Shown one piece after another: positions 14,600 through 23,809 of a DNA stretch of 64,000 nucleotides. The DNA is taken from NCBI RefSeq assembly GCF_009900745.1, contig NZ_WXVU01000015.1, positions 62,001-126,000 on the forward strand. The letters are read 5' to 3'. Both the position numbers and the translations under genes were made by a program. Numbering within the stretch: the first letter of the stretch is position 1; each line of letters starts with the position of its first letter. The notes beneath the pieces are model-generated. The model was not told the DNA's origin, searched no databases, and was given only the letters and a program-made list of their open reading frames with translations. Origin of the DNA: Chryseobacterium sp. c4a (GTDB lineage Bacteria; Bacteroidota; Bacteroidia; Flavobacteriales; Weeksellaceae).

Positions 14600-17095
14600 A
14601 TGGAAAAATTAAAAAACTATATCTACGGACAATGGGTAGAAGGAACCGGAACCGGAATCCCTTTATACAATGCTGTAACCGGAGAGCAGGTTGCTGTTTC
14701 CGATACGGAAGGTCTTAATTTTGAACAAGCTCTTGACTATGGTAGAACGGTAGGATATAAGAATCTTTCTTCAATGACTTTCTACGATCGTGGGGAAATG
14801 TTGAAAAAAGTAGCCCTTTATCTGCTGGAAAGAAAGAAAAAGTATTACGAATTATCATATAAAACAGGAGCAACACATGTTGATTCGTGGGTAGATATTG
14901 AAGGAGGTTTCGGAACTTTCTTTACCTATTCAGGATTGGCTAAAAGAATGCTTCCTAATACTCCGTTTTGGGTAGATGGAGATACTCAGAAGATTTCTGC
15001 TAACGGAACTCATTTGGGAACTCACATTTTAACACCTAGTGAAGGCGTTTCTGTACAAATCAACGCTTATAATTTCCCGGTTTGGGGAATGTTGGAAAAG
15101 TTATCCACATCGTTGTTAGCAGGCGTGCCATCTATTGTGAAGCCGTCTCCTTTCGGATCTTATCTTACGAATGTGGTATTTCAGGATATGATTGAAAGTG
15201 GAGTTTTACCTGAAGGAGCTGTACAATTGGTATGTGGAGAACCTGGAAATATTCTTGATTATGTTCAGGACGGAGATTCTGTATTGTTTACAGGCTCTGC
15301 AACCACAGGAAGAAAACTAAAGTCACTTCCATCTATTGCAGGAAATGCTGTTCGTTTCAATATGGAGGCAGATTCTCTAAACTGTTCTATCCTTGGATTG
15401 GAAGCAAAACCGGGAACTCCGGAATTTGATTTATTCATCAAAGAAGTTCGTAACGAAATGACCACAAAAGCAGGTCAGAAATGTACGGCCATCAGAAGAA
15501 TTATTGTTCCTGAACATTTAATTGGTGATGTTCAGAATGCTTTAGCCAAAGCTTTAGACCAAACAAAGATCGGAAACCCACTAAGCAGAGAAACCAGAAT
15601 GGGATCTTTGGTAGGAAGACAGCAATACGAAGAAGTTTTAAGAAAAGTAAATATTTTAAAATCAGAAACGGAACTTGTTTATGATGGAAAGCATGAACTA
15701 GTAGATGCAAGCTATGAAAATGGAGCATTTATGAGTCCTAAATTATTCCTGAATGATAAACCTTTCGAGAAAAATATCTCTCATGATGTAGAAGCTTTCG
15801 GGCCAGTATCTACATTAATGCCATATAAAGATGCTGAAGAAGCAGCGGCTTTGGCAAAAAGAGGAAAAGGAAGTTTGGTAGGATCTATTGTTTCCCATGA
15901 TGAAAACTTTATCGCGGAAACATCTTGGAAAATGGCTTCTCAACACGGTAGAATCTTTGTACTGAATAGAGATAATGCTAAAGAAAGTACAGGTCATGGT
16001 TCTCCACTGCCGACCTTGATGCATGGTGGGCCTGGTAGAGCAGGAGGCGGTGAAGAAATGGGCGGTCTGAGCGGACTACATTTCTTCTTGCAGAAAACAG
16101 CGATTCAGGGATCACCGGATGTATTGAAGGCTATTACTAAAATTTATCAGCAAGGAGCAGAGAAGAAGTTCTCAGACAAGCATCCTTTCCAGAAATATTT
16201 CGAAGAAGTTGAAGTAGGAGACTCTCTGGAAACAGCAGGAAGAACCGTTACTGAAGCAGATATTGTCAATTTCTCCAATGTATCATGGGATCATTTCTAT
16301 GCTCATACGGATGCGACAAGTTTAACAGGAACTATTTTTGATAAAACAGTTGCTCACGGATATTTTATCCTTTCAGCCGCCGCAGGATTATTTGTTTCAG
16401 GAAAAAAAGGCCCTGTTATCGCGAATTACGGATTAGAAGAATGCAGTTTCTTCAAACCTGTTTACGCTGGAGATACCATTACGGTTTATTTAACAGCAAA
16501 AGAAAAGATCAACAGAGGAGTAAAAGGAAGAAATATCCCATCCGGAGTTGTGAAATGGTTGGTTGAAGTAGTAAATCAAAGAGATGAGGTAGTTTGCGTA
16601 GCAACTATTTTAACCTTGGTAGCAAAACAATCTCCTTTCATCGATCTGACTGTGAAAAATATTCAGAAGATATTAGGTGGATTAACGGAAAGTACTCCTG
16701 CTTTGTGGGGGAAGATGTCTCCACAGCAAATGATTGAGCATTTAGACCAGGCAGTATTGGTAAGTTTGGGCGAACCGGAAGCTAATAAATGCTTTACTCC
16801 TGAAGAACACCTTGAAAAATGGCAAGATTCTCTATACAATCATAGAGGAATGCCAAAAGATTTTACAGCTCCCTTCTTACCACAAGATGGTTCCCTTCCG
16901 GAACTTACTCACAAGAATCTGGAAGCAGCAAAACAGTCATTTATTGATAATATGAAACGATTTGTGGTATATTATAAAGAAAATCCGCAGGCAGAACACA
17001 TGAACTTTGTATTCGGAAAACTGAATAAAGAAATGTGGGAACTGATGCATAAAAAGCATTTTACTCATCATTTTGAACAGTTTGGATTGATTTAA
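14600..17095 (+). CDS. paaZ: Bifunctional oxepin-CoA hydrolase / aldehyde dehydrogenase PaaZ with extra C-terminal DinB-like domain
   Basis: PaaZ opens the oxepin-CoA ring and oxidises the resulting semialdehyde with NADP+. Of 831 residues, about 1-510 are an aldehyde dehydrogenase (Glu in NMEADSLNC, catalytic Cys in TTKAGQKCTAIRR) and about 525-675 a MaoC-type hydratase with WDHFYAH carrying the Asp/His pair. E. coli PaaZ ends near 681, but here roughly 150 residues follow. This tail (LWGKMSPQQMIEHLDQ, and HKKHFTHHFEQFGLI with clustered histidines) resembles the DinB/DUF1569 metal-binding four-helix fold. The tail assignment is inference from the His pattern. The gene ends at a strong hairpin terminator, closing the cluster. 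Confidence 0.93.
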   Translation: MEKLKNYIYGQWVEGTGTGIPLYNAVTGEQVAVSDTEGLNFEQALDYGRTVGYKNLSSMTFYDRGEMLKKVALYLLERKKKYYELSYKTGATHVDSWVDIEGGFGTFFTYSGLAKRMLPNTPFWVDGDTQKISANGTHLGTHILTPSEGVSVQINAYNFPVWGMLEKLSTSLLAGVPSIVKPSPFGSYLTNVVFQDMIESGVLPEGAVQLVCGEPGNILDYVQDGDSVLFTGSATTGRKLKSLPSIAGNAVRFNMEADSLNCSILGLEAKPGTPEFDLFIKEVRNEMTTKAGQKCTAIRRIIVPEHLIGDVQNALAKALDQTKIGNPLSRETRMGSLVGRQQYEEVLRKVNILKSETELVYDGKHELVDASYENGAFMSPKLFLNDKPFEKNISHDVEAFGPVSTLMPYKDAEEAAALAKRGKGSLVGSIVSHDENFIAETSWKMASQHGRIFVLNRDNAKESTGHGSPLPTLMHGGPGRAGGGEEMGGLSGLHFFLQKTAIQGSPDVLKAITKIYQQGAEKKFSDKHPFQKYFEEVEVGDSLETAGRTVTEADIVNFSNVSWDHFYAHTDATSLTGTIFDKTVAHGYFILSAAAGLFVSGKKGPVIANYGLEECSFFKPVYAGDTITVYLTAKEKINRGVKGRNIPSGVVKWLVEVVNQRDEVVCVATILTLVAKQSPFIDLTVKNIQKILGGLTESTPALWGKMSPQQMIEHLDQAVLVSLGEPEANKCFTPEEHLEKWQDSLYNHRGMPKDFTAPFLPQDGSLPELTHKNLEAAKQSFIDNMKRFVVYYKENPQAEHMNFVFGKLNKEMWELMHKKHFTHHFEQFGLI

Positions 17096-17114
17096 TTCAA
17101 AATAAATATCTATT

Positions 17115-17156
17115 AAAATCCCTTTCAGCTCTATGTGGAAAGGGATTTTATTTTTA
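17115..17156 (+). terminator. Rho-independent terminator after paaZ
   Basis: AAAATCCCTTTC (17115-17126) and GAAAGGGATTTT (17138-17149) form a perfect 12-bp stem, followed by ATTTTTA. It can serve the + strand paa transcript and possibly also the convergent - strand gene. Confidence 0.8.
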
Positions 17157-17217
17157 ATGATACATATAGTATTAATATTTACTATTATTTTGATATAAAA
17201 TATTTCTTTTTTGGCTG

Positions 17218-17934
17218 CTATTTTTTTATGATGGGATCAACGCTTTTATCAGGCATTTGCTTTCGTTGTAGATAATGAAGATATCCATAGATCATAAGCG
17301 GTAATGCAAATATTTGGAATAAAAAGACAAATAATGAAGGGATGCCTTCAAGAGTATTGGAATTGGATTTCATAAGGATTTGTACTCCCAATGGACTCCT
17401 GGAAAAGAGAATCTGATCCAGTAAATTCCATCCGAAATGAATACCGATGGGAAGATACATTGATCTTGTTTTTGAAAAGGAAATCGCAAGCACAAATCCA
17501 AAAATACCGGTCATGAAGAAGATAAGTGCCATTTGTAGAATATTGCCAAAAGCACCATAAGAGAACCAATGATATACTCCAAAGCATATTGCAGACAGAA
17601 TACAGCCCTTTTTATTTCCCCATTTTTCAATTATTATATAAAGTAAAGCTCCTCTGAAAAGTAATTCTTCAAACAAGACAGATTTGAGAACCCACCAAAT
17701 AGCTGTGATGATGTTATTAAAATTGATATCCTTATTGAAAATCCAGGTGTTATTGGCAAAAAGAGTTGACATTAACTGGTAACATATACATGCAAGAGCA
17801 GCCAACAAGAATCCTATTCCCAAATTGAATGTTCTCATCCAGGTAGGTTCAAGTCCTAAAACAGAAAGGTTTCTTCTTACGATATAGCGTAACAGAAGCC
17901 AGGAAATGAATAGTTCAGTAATAATTCCAAGCAT
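17218..17934 (-). CDS. CPBP-family intramembrane glutamic endopeptidase
   Basis: This 238-residue multi-pass membrane protein has about seven hydrophobic segments and the CPBP/Abi motifs: EELLFRG (motif 1, EExxxR), FGVYHW (motif 2, with His) and HFGWNLLDQ (motif 3, His). Family members are Rce1-like membrane proteases; some process bacteriocin-type peptides, but here the neighbours give no clue. It is convergent with paaZ and divergent from the DUF4241 gene. Confidence 0.88.
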   Translation of the reverse strand: MLGIITELFISWLLLRYIVRRNLSVLGLEPTWMRTFNLGIGFLLAALACICYQLMSTLFANNTWIFNKDINFNNIITAIWWVLKSVLFEELLFRGALLYIIIEKWGNKKGCILSAICFGVYHWFSYGAFGNILQMALIFFMTGIFGFVLAISFSKTRSMYLPIGIHFGWNLLDQILFSRSPLGVQILMKSNSNTLEGIPSLFVFLFQIFALPLMIYGYLHYLQRKQMPDKSVDPIIKK

Positions 17935-18114
17935 AGGTTATAAGTTTTAAATGATGAAATAATTTTTCAATTCATCTATTGCACATTCCATATTTCATTG
18001 GAAACTAAGTTAAAGAAAATCAGATTAAGAATTGAAAAATGAATTTGAGGGTAGTCTAGGTTAGCGGGAATTATTTTTTATGTACTTTTAAACTTCAATC
18101 ATAAAGTAAAAGCA

Positions 18115-18888
18115 ATGAACGAAAGCTGGATGCAAAAATGGGAAGAGGTAAAAGACAAATTGATTTCTCCTATAGATATTGAAACGTATTTTACCTCAGA
18201 TGAAATTATGGATCAAAAGATGGAGACCATGGAAATAGGGAATGTTTCTCTGCCATCAGGAAAAGTAATCGTAAGAGATCCTTTGGTATATCTGAATCAG
18301 AAAGAGCAGCCTTTTTTCGTTGAGGTTCCTAGAGGAAATTTTCCTGTAACCATTGCTGTGGTAAAATTGGAGGATTGGGGAGACCGATATGCCGCTGTAA
18401 AGGTAGAATTTACTAAAGAAAAACCTGTGATTTACAGAGAGGCACTCATTGGTATTGAAAATATTGACAGTGTGAATGATGATGCATTTTTTGGATTCAA
18501 TGTAGATGCTGGTTTAGCCTGCATTACCGATCCTGAGGTTGTTCCTTATGTAGATAAATTTATTGATGAATTAGAGGTAGATAATATTTATGATGATTAT
18601 TTTGCAGAATTATTTGCGAAAAGTTATTCAGAAAATCCAAGAAACCAAAGAGAACTGGGAGATTGGATCAATTGGACTGTACCTAATACAGAATATCAGA
18701 TCCCAATTTTTGCCAGTGGAGTAGGAGACGGTGTATATCCGGTGTACTTTGCTTATGACGATAAGGATCAAATATGTGGAGTATATATTCACTTTATTGA
18801 TATTGAGTTGGAATTGTCCGAATATGAGGAAGATGAGGAGGAAGACGATGATGCGGATCAGCCTGATAATTTTGTTACTCTAAAATAA
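18115..18888 (+). CDS. DUF4241 domain protein
   Basis: The 257-residue soluble protein has the DUF4241 hallmarks: PSGKVIVRDPLVYL, RYAAVKVEFTKE, GFNVDAGLACITD and a C-terminal GVGDGVYPVYFAYDD block followed by an acidic tail (about residues 235-252). No function is established to my knowledge. It starts a run of three + strand genes, 5 bases before the glycosylase-like gene. Confidence 0.85.
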   Translation: MNESWMQKWEEVKDKLISPIDIETYFTSDEIMDQKMETMEIGNVSLPSGKVIVRDPLVYLNQKEQPFFVEVPRGNFPVTIAVVKLEDWGDRYAAVKVEFTKEKPVIYREALIGIENIDSVNDDAFFGFNVDAGLACITDPEVVPYVDKFIDELEVDNIYDDYFAELFAKSYSENPRNQRELGDWINWTVPNTEYQIPIFASGVGDGVYPVYFAYDDKDQICGVYIHFIDIELELSEYEEDEEEDDDADQPDNFVTLK

Positions 18889-18893
18889 ATTCA

Positions 18894-19580
18894 ATGAATA
18901 AAACTTTTGCAGATCAGGTGATTGAGTTCAATGAGAATCTGAGTTATTCAGGAAACCTTCCTGATGATTTTGAAGTCTTGAATCCATATCTGGATAATCC
19001 GGAGACAATGCAGGTCATGCAGAAGTTTTATCATAAATATTATAATGATTTTCGTAAAAGAAAGTTTATTGTCGGGATCAATCCTAGCCGGCATGGAGCA
19101 GGAGTAACAGGTGTTCCGTTTACCGATACCAAACGTCTGGAAAATGTATGTGGAATAAAAATGGAATCTGCCCATACTCATGAAGTCTCTTCCGTATTCA
19201 TGTATGATATGATTGCAGACTATGGCGGAGCTGATGTATTCTATCAAGATATTTATATCAATTCTCCATTTCCTTTGGCAATTGTAAGAAAAACCAAAAA
19301 TGGATGGCTTAATGCTAATTATTATGATGACAAGGAGCTTTTTAAGGATGTAAAAGACTTCATGATCGAGTCATTAAAAAAGCACATTAGCCTGAACCTG
19401 GATACCTCAGAAGTTTTTGTGCTGGGTAAAAAGAATGCTGAATTTATTTCAAAACTCAATAAAGAAGCCCAGCTATTCGACACTCTGACTGTTCTGGAGC
19501 ATCCAAGGTATATTCAGCAATATAAATCAAAGGAGAAACAATTGTATATAGACAAATATATTTTAGCATTAAAAAATTAA
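18894..19580 (+). CDS. SMUG2-like uracil-DNA glycosylase family protein (DUF4918)
   Basis: The 228-residue protein carries the glycosylase-fold segments GINPSRHGAGVTGVPFTDTK (active-site loop) and VLEHPRY (second loop with His), as in the SMUG2/DUF4918 branch of the uracil-DNA glycosylase superfamily found in Bacteroidota. A role in removing damaged bases is likely by family, with the exact lesion unknown. It follows the DUF4241 gene by 5 bases and precedes a helicase gene, so the three may be co-transcribed. Confidence 0.82.
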   Translation: MNKTFADQVIEFNENLSYSGNLPDDFEVLNPYLDNPETMQVMQKFYHKYYNDFRKRKFIVGINPSRHGAGVTGVPFTDTKRLENVCGIKMESAHTHEVSSVFMYDMIADYGGADVFYQDIYINSPFPLAIVRKTKNGWLNANYYDDKELFKDVKDFMIESLKKHISLNLDTSEVFVLGKKNAEFISKLNKEAQLFDTLTVLEHPRYIQQYKSKEKQLYIDKYILALKN

Positions 19581-19623
19581 AATCAGTAATTCCCGTTCCT
19601 CTGTTTTTTGTTAAATTGTGAAC

Positions 19624-21012
19624 ATGAATGTTTTCCCAAAAAACACTACTTTTAAATATAACTGGCGAACTTATCAGAAAAAATTTCTGGATCATCTTGA
19701 TGAATATCTTGTAGATAATCATCTGCATGTATCTGCTCCTCCAGGTTCTGGTAAGACAGTTCTGGGATTGGAAGTAATGCTGAGAATTGGTAAGCCTACC
19801 CTTATCGTTGCCCCTACATTAGCCATCAAAAATCAATGGATTCAAAGATTCTGTGAACTCTTCCTTAAGACAGAAGCTGTTCCTGAATGGATATCTTCAG
19901 ATATCAGAAAACCAGGAATTATTACAGTAACAACCTATCAGGGAATTCATTCATTCTCTGAAACCGTTGAAGAAGGCGACGAAATGGTAAAAAAATCACC
20001 AAAAGTACCAGCTTCAGAAATTATAAAACGACTCCAGAAACAGAAAGTAGGAACACTTATTCTGGATGAAGCACATCATTTGAAAAATGCCTGGTGGCGG
20101 AGCCTCATGGATTTGAAAAATAAAATTGAACCTACTGTTGTGTCTCTTACGGCTACCCCTCCTTTTGATGTTTCTTATACAGAATGGCAAAAATATATCC
20201 AGCTGAATGGCCCCATAGATGCAGAAATATCTGTTCCCGAACTGATGATTGAAGGAGATCTTTGCCCACATCAGGATTTGGTGCACTTTACTTTACCTTC
20301 ACAGGAAGAGCAGAAGAAAATTGAATACTATCATACACATGCTTTAGCCTTTTTTGAAGAAATTAAAAAAGATGATGTACTTCTTAATGTTATTGAACAG
20401 TATCCTGTGTATCAGAATCCACTCGAGCACTTAGATTGGATCTATGAAAATATATCTTCCTATACTTCAGGATTGGTATATCTTCATTTCAGGGGAAGAG
20501 ATATTCCTGAAGTCCATTTTGAAATTATTGGGGATCAACAAAAATATATTCCTGAATTTGATTTCTTTTGGATGGAAGAACTGCTAGACTTCTATTTAGT
20601 AGTAGATGAGAGTTATTTTAAAGATAATGAAGGCCACCGTACCGATTTGGGAAATAGATTAAGAAGACTTGGATTTCTCGAGCAAAAAACATTGTGTTTC
20701 TTTAATAATAAAAATCTGAACCAAATTCTTAATTCGAGTATTGGAAAACTTCAGGGTATAAAAGATATTGCTGATTTTGAGTTTTCAGAACTTAAAGAAA
20801 ACCTCAGAATGGTAATTCTTACTGATTTTATTAAAAAAGAATATTTAAATAGTGGAACTCAGAATACAATTACTCTGGATAAAATAGGAGCTGTTCCCAT
20901 CTTTGAAAAGTTAAGGCGGGAAAACTCTCAACATAAAAAAATTGGAGTTCTTACAGGAGGTTTGGTCATCATTCCAGTAAGTCAAGAAGTATATTTGAAG
21001 AGCTCTGTATGA
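19624..21012 (+). CDS. Superfamily II helicase, N-terminal half (frameshifted gene, part 1)
   Basis: The 462-residue open frame has the Q-like start RTYQKKFLDHL, Walker A SAPPGSGKTVLG, motif Ia APTLAIKNQW, the DEAH box (LILDEAHHLKNAWW) and motif III SLTATPP. It then stops at a TGA just after GVLTGGLVIIPVSQEVYLKS, before the second RecA lobe. The next frame continues the same protein; its upstream codons encode IFEELC before its ATG. Loss of one base near 20,985-21,000 (for example in ATATTTG) explains the break. Alternatively, the ATGA overlap lets two proteins be made. The ATG at 19624 is preferred over the GTG at 19618. Confidence 0.8.
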   Translation: MNVFPKNTTFKYNWRTYQKKFLDHLDEYLVDNHLHVSAPPGSGKTVLGLEVMLRIGKPTLIVAPTLAIKNQWIQRFCELFLKTEAVPEWISSDIRKPGIITVTTYQGIHSFSETVEEGDEMVKKSPKVPASEIIKRLQKQKVGTLILDEAHHLKNAWWRSLMDLKNKIEPTVVSLTATPPFDVSYTEWQKYIQLNGPIDAEISVPELMIEGDLCPHQDLVHFTLPSQEEQKKIEYYHTHALAFFEEIKKDDVLLNVIEQYPVYQNPLEHLDWIYENISSYTSGLVYLHFRGRDIPEVHFEIIGDQQKYIPEFDFFWMEELLDFYLVVDESYFKDNEGHRTDLGNRLRRLGFLEQKTLCFFNNKNLNQILNSSIGKLQGIKDIADFEFSELKENLRMVILTDFIKKEYLNSGTQNTITLDKIGAVPIFEKLRRENSQHKKIGVLTGGLVIIPVSQEVYLKSSV

Positions 21013-22307
21013 AAAATGGGTTATTAGGAATAGGACTTTCTTCGTTGAGTTATGATCAGGATTACCTTATTATTAATCTTACAGAGCAGATAAAGCATGA
21101 TATTGTACGCATTATTACGGAAGTCTTTCAACGTGGAGAAATTCATGTTTTGATTGGAACCAAATCATTGCTGGGAGAAGGTTGGGATGCACCAAAGATG
21201 AATACGTTAATCCTGGCGAGTTTTGTAAGTTCTTTTGTACTTTCAAATCAGATGAGAGGAAGAGTGATAAGAACAGATAAGGATACTCCTCATAAAACTG
21301 GAAATATATGGCATCTTGTATGTTTTGACTCCAAAGATAAAACCGGAGGGCAGGATCTGAATAGTATGAAACGGAGGTTTAAAACTTTTGTAGGTATTTC
21401 CAATAAAGAAACTCCCACCATTGAAAATAATTTTGAAAGGCTTAATATTAAGACGATTGAAAATCAAGAAGAGATTCAAGAGATCAATCAGACATTTTTT
21501 ACTTTGGCTAAAGATAGACAGAATCTTATCGTACGTTGGGAAAAAGCTTTAGAGCAAGGAAGTATTTTGGTAGAGGAGATTCAGGTTCCTTCTGTCAATA
21601 TGGTAGCTATGAAAGAAGTAAAGATGGATTATATCAGGAAAATGTCAGGAAATATGATGAAGGTAATGGTTTCTACCGTATTATTATTCTGGCAGAATCT
21701 TTTAATGGGGGTATTTAAAAACTTACAGGCAATTAATTCTATTAGAAGGTTTTCTTTGTTTGTATCCTTATTTGGTTTGGCGGGTTCCATTGTGTATGGA
21801 AGAAAATTGTATATATCATCAAAACAATACTGGAGATACAAAGATATAGGGAAGCAGCTCGGGACTCTCGCTGAGGTTGTTTTGCAAGGTCTGATTCATG
21901 AAAGAGTGATACGAACTTCTTTGGAAGATCTCAAAATTGTAAGCTCTTCCAATAACAGTGAAGGAGCATTCTGCTATCTGAAAGGAGGTAGCCAATATGA
22001 AAATACACAATTTATCCAGACATTACAAGAGTTGGTTTCTCAGATAGATAATCCAAGATATCTACTGAAGCAGAAAAGAAAATATTTTTTTCTGAAAAAT
22101 GAACAATACTTTTCAGTACCGGAAATTTTTGCAAAAAACAAAAAGAGTGCAAAATTCTTTAATACAATCTGGAATAAAAACATTGGAGAATCTGAATTGG
22201 TTTTTACCAGAACTATTGACGGGCGCAAAATTTTATTAAAGCTAAGATTTGAAGCACTCTTAAAAAGAAATGGAAGAATAGAACACCTTCATAAATGGAC
22301 AAGATAA
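21009..22307 (+). CDS. Superfamily II helicase, C-terminal half with two membrane helices (frameshifted gene, part 2)
   Basis: The 432-residue frame holds the second helicase lobe: TKSLLGEGWDAPKMNTLIL (motif V) and SNQMRGRVIR (motif VI). After residue 200 come two strongly hydrophobic segments (about 217-236 and 247-264), then a soluble C-terminal domain of about 165 residues. Membrane helices are unusual for a helicase. Its ATG overlaps the stop of part 1 as ATGA. The pieces together would give a protein of about 900 residues. Confidence 0.8.
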   Translation: MKNGLLGIGLSSLSYDQDYLIINLTEQIKHDIVRIITEVFQRGEIHVLIGTKSLLGEGWDAPKMNTLILASFVSSFVLSNQMRGRVIRTDKDTPHKTGNIWHLVCFDSKDKTGGQDLNSMKRRFKTFVGISNKETPTIENNFERLNIKTIENQEEIQEINQTFFTLAKDRQNLIVRWEKALEQGSILVEEIQVPSVNMVAMKEVKMDYIRKMSGNMMKVMVSTVLLFWQNLLMGVFKNLQAINSIRRFSLFVSLFGLAGSIVYGRKLYISSKQYWRYKDIGKQLGTLAEVVLQGLIHERVIRTSLEDLKIVSSSNNSEGAFCYLKGGSQYENTQFIQTLQELVSQIDNPRYLLKQKRKYFFLKNEQYFSVPEIFAKNKKSAKFFNTIWNKNIGESELVFTRTIDGRKILLKLRFEALLKRNGRIEHLHKWTR

Positions 22308-22310
22308 AAA

Positions 22311-22345
22311 ACAAATCCCTTAATATAAATCAAGGGATTTTGTTA
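22311..22345. terminator. Bidirectional hairpin terminator between convergent genes
   Basis: AAATCCCTT (22313-22321) and AAGGGATTT (22332-22340) form a 9-bp stem between the helicase end and the convergent T9SS gene, followed by TGTTATT. Confidence 0.65.
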
Positions 22346-22397
22346 TTCATGAATTAGAATCTTTATGGGAACAAGCTCGGATGTGAACTTTGAAATA

Positions 22398-23225
22398 TTA
22401 GTTTTTAATAACTTTAGTAGATTCAGTAGCTGTTTTGATAAAGTAAACTCCTTTAGGCAGTTCTGCAATACTGATTTCATTCAATCCTTTCTGAACTTGA
22501 ACAGTTTTCAACATTTTACCATCAACACTGTATACCTGTGCTTCTGAGTTGTTCTCTGCTTTAAGAGAAAGCGGCCCATTGGTTGGATTAGGATAAAGAG
22601 TCAAGTTTTTTTGAGTGCTTTTAGTTTCTGAAGTTCCCAATACAATGTTACTGTCTTTTACCCAGGTGAAAGCATCCAGTCCAATATAATAGTAATTTCC
22701 TCCAAGGCTAAGCCTAAGCTCATCTATAACTATATTGCTGTAGTTTTGACCATTGAGGTTGGTTAAATCAATGAGGGTATAGCCATTAGTTGTCCCTAAA
22801 CTGGTTGCAAAATTATTGGATTTGGTCGTAGAAAATTTTGTGACACCACTCAGCTTTCCCGTTATGGTAAGAGTGCCTGTAGCCACTGGATTTGACAATT
22901 CATTCGTTACGTACACCCAAAACCTATTTACCTTGAAAAGGTTTGAGGTGGTTTTTATGCTGAATGAAGCATTGGCATTGGCCAGACTTACAAAACCTGT
23001 ATTGTCAATATATCTGTTGTCATTTGCTGTGCCACCCCATCCTGTATTGGGAAAAATTCCTATATCAAAAGTAGAGGTGTGGGAAATGATATTAAAAATA
23101 ACTCCATTATCCGTAAAACTGCTGCTTCCTTGAGATTCGGTTTCAAAAGTCTCTGTACTGGTCTGTCCAAATGATAAAGTTGAAATGAGCAGACTACAAA
23201 TGATTAAAAAGGTAGTGCTTTTCAT
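22398..23225 (-). CDS. T9SS-exported protein with C-terminal type A sorting domain
   Basis: The 275-residue protein has a signal peptide (about 1-20, ending LSFG), a central beta-rich region of unknown function (about 25-190, GFVSLANANASF onwards, with a jelly-roll-like feel), and a Por-secretion tail (LTLYPNPTNGPLSLKAEN, then MLKTVQV, GLNEISIAELPKGVYFIK) that directs export by the type IX system. No catalytic motif is recognisable. The tail-collar-like gene lies 35 bases upstream on the same strand. Confidence 0.85.
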   Translation of the reverse strand: MKSTTFLIICSLLISTLSFGQTSTETFETESQGSSSFTDNGVIFNIISHTSTFDIGIFPNTGWGGTANDNRYIDNTGFVSLANANASFSIKTTSNLFKVNRFWVYVTNELSNPVATGTLTITGKLSGVTKFSTTKSNNFATSLGTTNGYTLIDLTNLNGQNYSNIVIDELRLSLGGNYYYIGLDAFTWVKDSNIVLGTSETKSTQKNLTLYPNPTNGPLSLKAENNSEAQVYSVDGKMLKTVQVQKGLNEISIAELPKGVYFIKTATESTKVIKN

Positions 23226-23260
23226 GATTTTTATTTTTAAATATTAGGTTATTGTGGATA

Positions 23261-23809
23261 TTAATCACGTGGAGGATAAATTCCTGCAACACAAATAATA
23301 TAATTAAGTCCTACATAAGGAGGCATATTATTTACCGGAAGATTTTGGCCCGTAAATGAGATAGATTTGGTATTGATGGTAGTATCCGGATCTGCATCTA
23401 TAAAATTGGGCACTGCCTGAAAATCTCTCCCGTTAGGAATTCCTGTGATGGCAAAAGAAGATGTAGCCGTGGGTGTTGTTGTATTGGCGTTTTGCTTCGC
23501 TATTTTAAGTTGAAATCCGCCTCCAATGCTTGGTAGGTTTGAAGTAAGTAATGTATTTTGTGTAGTTCCAGCCATTACCCCTAAAGGATAATATTCGTTA
23601 GCATTTACATTTCCTGCTCCTAATGCGGTTCTTCCTTTTAAGTTAGGAAGGGCAAACGTAGTAATTCCGTCCCCACCGTAAGTAGTTCCTAAAATAGAAA
23701 ATAATGCTGTATTTCTTGAAATAGGTAATATGCTTCCGTCACAAAACATCCAACCTCTTGGTGCGAAATTTCCTGCAAATAATTTAATGATTCCCATGTA
23801 CTCTTCCAT
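23261..23809 (-). CDS. Phage-tail-collar domain protein (microcystin-dependent protein-like)
   Basis: The 182-residue protein has the characteristic Collar domain: MGIIKLFAGNFAPRGWMFCD, LFSILGTTYGGDG and LPNLKGRTALGAG, with a C-terminal PYVGLNYIICVAG. Such stand-alone proteins are common in Chryseobacterium and often occur in tandem. Their function is unclear, and a cell-surface or tail-fibre-like role has been suggested. No other phage genes are nearby, so it is not part of a prophage here. It probably shares a transcript with the following T9SS gene. Confidence 0.88.
   Translation of the reverse strand: MEEYMGIIKLFAGNFAPRGWMFCDGSILPISRNTALFSILGTTYGGDGITTFALPNLKGRTALGAGNVNANEYYPLGVMAGTTQNTLLTSNLPSIGGGFQLKIAKQNANTTTPTATSSFAITGIPNGRDFQAVPNFIDADPDTTINTKSISFTGQNLPVNNMPPYVGLNYIICVAGIYPPRD

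Noticed and set aside
17218..17934. CPBP protease as immunity partner of the GG peptide
   Set aside because: CPBP proteins can be bacteriocin immunity factors, but this gene lies about 26 kb from the peptide locus with many unrelated genes between.
20960..21012. Programmed -1 frameshift in the helicase gene
   Set aside because: No X XXY YYZ slippery heptamer lies in frame at the junction and no pseudoknot is evident. A one-base loss or the ATGA overlap explains it more simply.
23261..23809. Phage-tail-collar gene as sign of a prophage
   Set aside because: No capsid, terminase, integrase or other tail genes are nearby; stand-alone collar proteins are common in Chryseobacterium.
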